Positions 34,701 through 37,096 of a stretch of 37,096 nt of DNA are shown here, piece by piece. The position numbers were made by a program, and so were the translations under genes. The DNA lies in contig HF988724.1 in NCBI GenBank assembly GCA_000431235.1, positions 1-37,096 on the forward strand, written 5' to 3'. The notes below the pieces were generated by a model, which was not told where the DNA came from, did no database searches, and worked only from the letters and a program-made list of their open reading frames with translations. Source of the stretch: Coprobacillus sp. CAG:698. GTDB taxonomy: Bacteria > Bacillota_I > Bacilli_A > ML615J-28 > CAG-698. How positions within the stretch are numbered: position 1 is the stretch's first letter; each line of letters begins with the position of its first letter.

Positions 34701-36824
34701 GTTTACGCAAAAGCGTCTTACGATTATTCTAAATTTGCAGGATGGTATGACGGCGCTGATGAAAACGCAAAACTCATCTCTGAGGATAAGGCGTATGAAT
34801 TCACGGTAAACGAAAATATGAACGTTTATGCTAGATTCGCATTGTCATTCATCGTGGAAGCAAGTATAGAAGGTGTCGGCGAGTTTGTAGACAATCCTGG
34901 CGAAACACACGTGATTTTCGACAATTTGCCTAACAATTCGTTTGTGCCTATTACAGTCAAGGAAAAAGAAGGATATGCTTTTGTCGGCTGGTTCGACGCT
35001 AACGAAGGATTTTTCGTAGGCGGTGACCTAACATATGTAGCTAAAGTATATGTAAACTACGGCGATATCAGCACCGGAAACTTACATCTTGTTGCTAGGT
35101 TCAGAAAGACGGTTACCGACATCAAGCTTCAAGTCAACGATACCAGCGGTTTCGATACTGACAACGAAGGAAACATAATCACGGAATATAAACTTGGCTT
35201 GAATCAGATGTTCTATGCTCAACCTGAAAACCTAACTGTTCTCGGTAAAACGGGCGATCAATACGAAAAACTTGTACGTCAAACTGAATACAAAATAACA
35301 AGCACAATAGGATACAACGACGGCTTGCTCGATACAAGCGTAGAAGGCGTTTATACGATAACATATACTTATCTTAAAGATCCGTCTGTGAAAGCTGTTA
35401 TCACCATCAGAGTTGCTGAGATGTTCAACTTTATCGCATACAGCAATTATGGCGAAGTCGGCATGATACTTGAAAACGGCGAGAAAGCTGAATTCGGAAA
35501 CGGCAGACATGTAGACAAAGGAACGAAAATAACGCTAACGGCGCAGACAAACGACCAGTATTATGAATTTATCGGCTGGATAGATCAATCAACTCAGACT
35601 CCAAAACTTATATCTACTGATGCCGAATACACGTTTACGGTTAACGGACATATGAGTATACTTGCTGAATTTGCCGCAAAACCAGTATTTAACGCATTTA
35701 TCGAAGGCAATGGATATATTAAGGAAAACGGCGAGATGGTAGAGTTCGGTAACGGCAGACCTGTAAACAAAGGGACTAAAATAACTCTCACGGCGGAAGC
35801 TGCTCGCGAAGCAACGTTTATCGGTTGGTTCGGCGGAGAAAATTTCGATGTGAAACTTTCCGGCGAGCAAACTTGGACGTTCACAATCAACGACAATATG
35901 AATGTTATGGCAAAATTCCGCGGAGGCATAATAAAACTACGTCACAATGCACAAGGTAGTACTACGATCGACGATACAACAATCATAAACGTCGAACTTG
36001 GCGGACAGTATCGCTTTGCTCCTGAAGACGTGGAAATATATGCGGAAATTTATGGAACGTCAAACGATATGAGGCTTGTATTGCATGAAGACTACACGAT
36101 AGATTACGGCGGACTAAATTATGGTAAAGCTGGTTTGTACACGGTTACATACACTGTTATATATCAGCCTGAAAAACAACTGAAGTTTATCGTTCGTGTT
36201 CTTGGCGAAGGCGATTATGAAAATGTGTGGTTACATCCCGGTCAGGAATATGAGTACATCGGTGAAGATGGAAACGGAGATCTTATCGTCGATTATATAA
36301 TTGGCGAAAATACTTTCGATATAACTAAAATCGTGTTGGAAGCGTCTGTAGTAGGTCAAGACAGTATGGTTACGTGGAAATACAACAACGGCTATACTAT
36401 TGATAACGGTGGTTGGGATTCTACGAAACCTGAACCAGGTACTTATATCGTGAAGTTTATCCCAACAGCATGTCCAGAACTTTATCGTATTATTACGCTC
36501 AAAGTTCATAATGTCGGTGATATTCACAATTTCACCGAGTTGATAATGAATGATTCCGGTTTTTCGCGAAACAACTCGTACGAACTGGTTGCAGAATACG
36601 CTATCGGCGGAAATGGAGTAAAACCCGACGCCTCGAAGATTACAGTAACAGGAACGGTTTACGGTGACCAGAATACGCAAACTTTCGAGCTTGGTACTCA
36701 TTATGTAATCGACAACGGTGATCTTGATTTCACGGTTCCTGGAACTTATACCATAAAAATCAAGGCAATTTCCAATCCGGAATGCGTAGTCGAACTATAT
36801 GTTCGCGTGTACAAAATAAATTAG
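31767..36824 (+). CDS. Giant exported multi-repeat surface protein (InlB-B-like and Ig-like modules)
   Basis: 1685 residues. Hydrophobic N-terminus (5-26) ending in FISC (C27), an imperfect lipobox, so either a lipoprotein or an N-terminal anchor. A domain at about 90-165 (KVKVAVPAPLEGVEDYMVFH, then VSFETDSFSLFVFG) resembles one common in surface proteins. Nine GW repeats follow, of the divergent InlB B-repeat type, with Trp at 226, 419, 615, 713, 901, 993, 1075, 1271 and 1354, each ending in a (Y/I)xAxF strand. About seven Ig-like modules are interleaved (VDYTKTGEYPITITLKRD and LDFTVPGTYTIKIKAI types), the last three in a row at the C-terminus. No C-terminal sorting motif. Likely a long stalk outside the cell. 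AAGGAGG (31753-31759) is a strong RBS. Confidence 0.87.
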   Translation: MNKKLLCIISAVLGAIILCVFVIFISCNGCDTEISDVIKSDTGVTVTGGDFEKDVQLVAEKLKLNDGEVMDALKLLPDKMSASDQSEIAVMDISVRSGDVKVQPNGKVKVAVPAPLEGVEDYMVFHIKGKNEVEELPCEYKDGKVSFETDSFSLFVFGASVKRHAVTVKVVGVKEGNVDILVWEYFSYMTYSLTSGEQKTVYAPDNNFTSQFEARNEEYSSLFAGWYNEVDGKMENEPFSTEQVLDLQVTEDRVIVAKFVADLTGFSYTVLYPGESGIPSGYKDGSIGHVLYVKNGNPDKINLDGVEFRGYREMYFGKGVYVPIPKEYYDVEGLDKVDYNKDGHYVVTYTMKETQLTSTLHVYVTSKIVDLTARTMYGGKFYVGNDTRLFETRKFKDQFVGMKHILTAVPDEKFDFDGWYECFDGGVVGKLLSNQPRYEFIAQGKEAMVIARFRIKPEYSEKRGVYMINLLPGKSGIPVDKNGHLSYLYYRPGLAEIDLTKIEVEGIRRTSNGYESVPLYYGDYTVDYDEMNFTKEGTYWVNFDSPNTNRRLVFISISEKHANITAGFEGNGRLIVNGDEKNPILSGKYNSGYFRLQDEKIIKAVPDVGNKFAGWYSIDAEGNRSEQPISLDTEYIFEQNGQDVNIIAVFEYNFVNVNMGISGVGDIYMNGQKLSFSTSHEMLSMGTIEKGSTVTLRAVPGKMSGCEYEFFAWATDYENNSQSNIVSYNAEYFIENVTEPINIYAVFVAKLSKIVADGYDAGFDEDGVFHYSLILQQKPDMQQIVVRGFADPENDEQVYVLGSLEYEVDASAVDYTKTGEYPITITLKRDTSVKCTLTVSVPGYTTYSYMEESEDFMIHGCIRKGDVTVVNSPDGYYEEVGIGKTLTLTAVADDDYKFDGWYIVYGNSDEKQFYSANATETFTINSDTYIYAKFVEKKEVELNAYALEYGKVYSSDPDGGAEALDSVKAVVKEGEKVKVYAKASYDYSKFAGWYDGADENAKLISEDKAYEFTVNENMNVYARFALSFIVEASIEGVGEFVDNPGETHVIFDNLPNNSFVPITVKEKEGYAFVGWFDANEGFFVGGDLTYVAKVYVNYGDISTGNLHLVARFRKTVTDIKLQVNDTSGFDTDNEGNIITEYKLGLNQMFYAQPENLTVLGKTGDQYEKLVRQTEYKITSTIGYNDGLLDTSVEGVYTITYTYLKDPSVKAVITIRVAEMFNFIAYSNYGEVGMILENGEKAEFGNGRHVDKGTKITLTAQTNDQYYEFIGWIDQSTQTPKLISTDAEYTFTVNGHMSILAEFAAKPVFNAFIEGNGYIKENGEMVEFGNGRPVNKGTKITLTAEAAREATFIGWFGGENFDVKLSGEQTWTFTINDNMNVMAKFRGGIIKLRHNAQGSTTIDDTTIINVELGGQYRFAPEDVEIYAEIYGTSNDMRLVLHEDYTIDYGGLNYGKAGLYTVTYTVIYQPEKQLKFIVRVLGEGDYENVWLHPGQEYEYIGEDGNGDLIVDYIIGENTFDITKIVLEASVVGQDSMVTWKYNNGYTIDNGGWDSTKPEPGTYIVKFIPTACPELYRIITLKVHNVGDIHNFTELIMNDSGFSRNNSYELVAEYAIGGNGVKPDASKITVTGTVYGDQNTQTFELGTHYVIDNGDLDFTVPGTYTIKIKAISNPECVVELYVRVYKIN
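35472..35543 (+). repeat. Internal near-duplicate module, copy 1
   Basis: Encodes ENGEKAEFGNGRHVDKGTKI and the following TLTA. Closely matches 35723-35794 over about 72 bases with scattered substitutions. A recent in-gene duplication of one GW repeat unit with a period of 251 bases at this point. Confidence 0.75.
35723..35794 (+). repeat. Internal near-duplicate module, copy 2
   Basis: Encodes ENGEMVEFGNGRPVNKGTKI and the following TLTA, the partner of 35472-35543. The downstream halves of the two modules have diverged more and differ in length by several residues. Confidence 0.75.
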
Positions 36825-36837
36825 ACTAATCATGTTT

Positions 36838-36876
36838 TTACAAGGGGAGGCGTCGTAACAGGCGATTCCCCTGTAA
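36838..36876 (+). terminator. Hairpin after the giant surface gene, possible weak terminator
   Basis: TTACAAGGGGA (36838-36848) pairs with TCCCCTGTAA (36867-36876) with one bulged A. The following bases (ATTCTT) are only partly T, so termination may be weak and the hairpin may instead lie within a polycistronic message. Confidence 0.4.
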
Positions 36877-36935
36877 ATTCTTAAAAGAAAAGAGATGAAC
36901 ATGTCCCCACAAAAAATATAAAAGGAGATACAATT

Positions 36936-37096
36936 ATGACACACACTAAGGCGAATAAATCAAAAATTTTTAGACTTTTTTTCAATCTTATAATGTACCT
37001 TGCACTTATACTCGGCATTGTGTTTGCAAGCCAGACGAGTACGGTCTATGCGGAAGGCGGAACGCGAACGACAGGCGGACTTACAATCGGCGGAGA
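36936..37096 (+). CDS. Start of a third exported surface protein (cut by window end)
   Basis: The first 53 codons are present. It begins MTHTKANKSKIFRLFFNLIM with a signal peptide ending near VYAEGG, followed by a Gly/Thr-rich start of the mature part. The N-terminus is like that of the protein at 28251 (both MTH..., basic, hydrophobic, ending in VYA), which suggests paralogues. AAAGGAGA precedes the ATG at suitable distance. GC-rich like its neighbours. The function of the missing part is unknown. Confidence 0.7.
   Translation, partial: MTHTKANKSKIFRLFFNLIMYLALILGIVFASQTSTVYAEGGTRTTGGLTIGG

Noticed and set aside
36231..36701. Antisense ORF of 156 codons opposite the giant surface gene
   Set aside because: Lies fully inside a repeat-bearing, clearly coding frame on the + strand; a shadow, like the other minus ORFs between 31989 and 36701.
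31767..36824. Possible CRISPR-like or satellite repeats from the periodic pattern
   Set aside because: The period is that of protein modules in one open frame, with diverged copies and no constant spacers. No CRISPR array was seen anywhere in the window.

Overview
The window looks like chromosome from a low-GC Gram-positive bacterium of the Bacillota/Bacilli (an uncultured, gut-type lineage near Erysipelotrichia or RFN20 would fit, but this is inference). The reasons are very AT-rich housekeeping genes, a Bacillus-like gene order (nusB-xseA-xseB-dxs-recN-spoIVB-spo0A and hisS-aspS-tcdA), a T-box leader, RNase HIII, MutS2 and RecU. Spo0A and SpoIVB point to a sporulating organism or a recent descendant of one. 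UGA acts as an ordinary stop (ATGA overlaps at 16160 and 17580), so this is not the Mycoplasma code.

Bases 1-24600 are ordinary backbone. Layout: (i) nusB, xseA, xseB, dxs, recN as one + strand operon, then spoIVB and spo0A; (ii) a small minus-strand membrane protein divergent from dinB, followed by a cvfB-like gene; (iii) a T-box-controlled operon hisS-aspS-tcdA-comEB-PDZ/Lon-like protease-membrane protein-lspA-rluD-nuclease, with 1 to 10 base gene overlaps from 15744 on; (iv) rnhC (-) convergent with it and divergent from mutS2 (+); (v) recU (-), a small unknown ORF (+) and lepA (+). Several intrinsic terminators separate the units.

After about 24780 base composition changes abruptly. In single 60-base lines counted by hand, GC was 15/60 at 23101, 26/60 at 32101 and 29/60 at 34981. 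This block runs to the window end and encodes a two-gene minus-strand operon (a lipoprotein of the ABC solute-binding family followed by a membrane-spanning regulator with a C-terminal LuxR helix-turn-helix) and, divergent from it, a + strand series of very large exported proteins: 1120 aa, Cys-rich and C-terminally membrane anchored; 1685 aa, built from nine GW-type InlB-B-like repeats interleaved with about seven Ig-like modules; and the start of a third with a signal peptide like that of the first. No ABC permease or ATPase is present, so the binding protein may be the sensing partner of the membrane regulator, which would control the surface proteins through a dyad-rich shared intergenic region at 28148-28205. 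That model is inference and is the most interesting hypothesis here. Because the composition change falls at one edge, a chimeric contig must also be excluded.

Other points worth a second look: overlapping Asp/His specifier codons (GACAC) in the hisS-aspS T-box; a Dxs with altered residues beside its active site; a nuclease with Arg in place of the catalytic Glu; Spo0A-box-like sites in the nusB promoter region; and an orphan hairpin at the edge of the foreign block.
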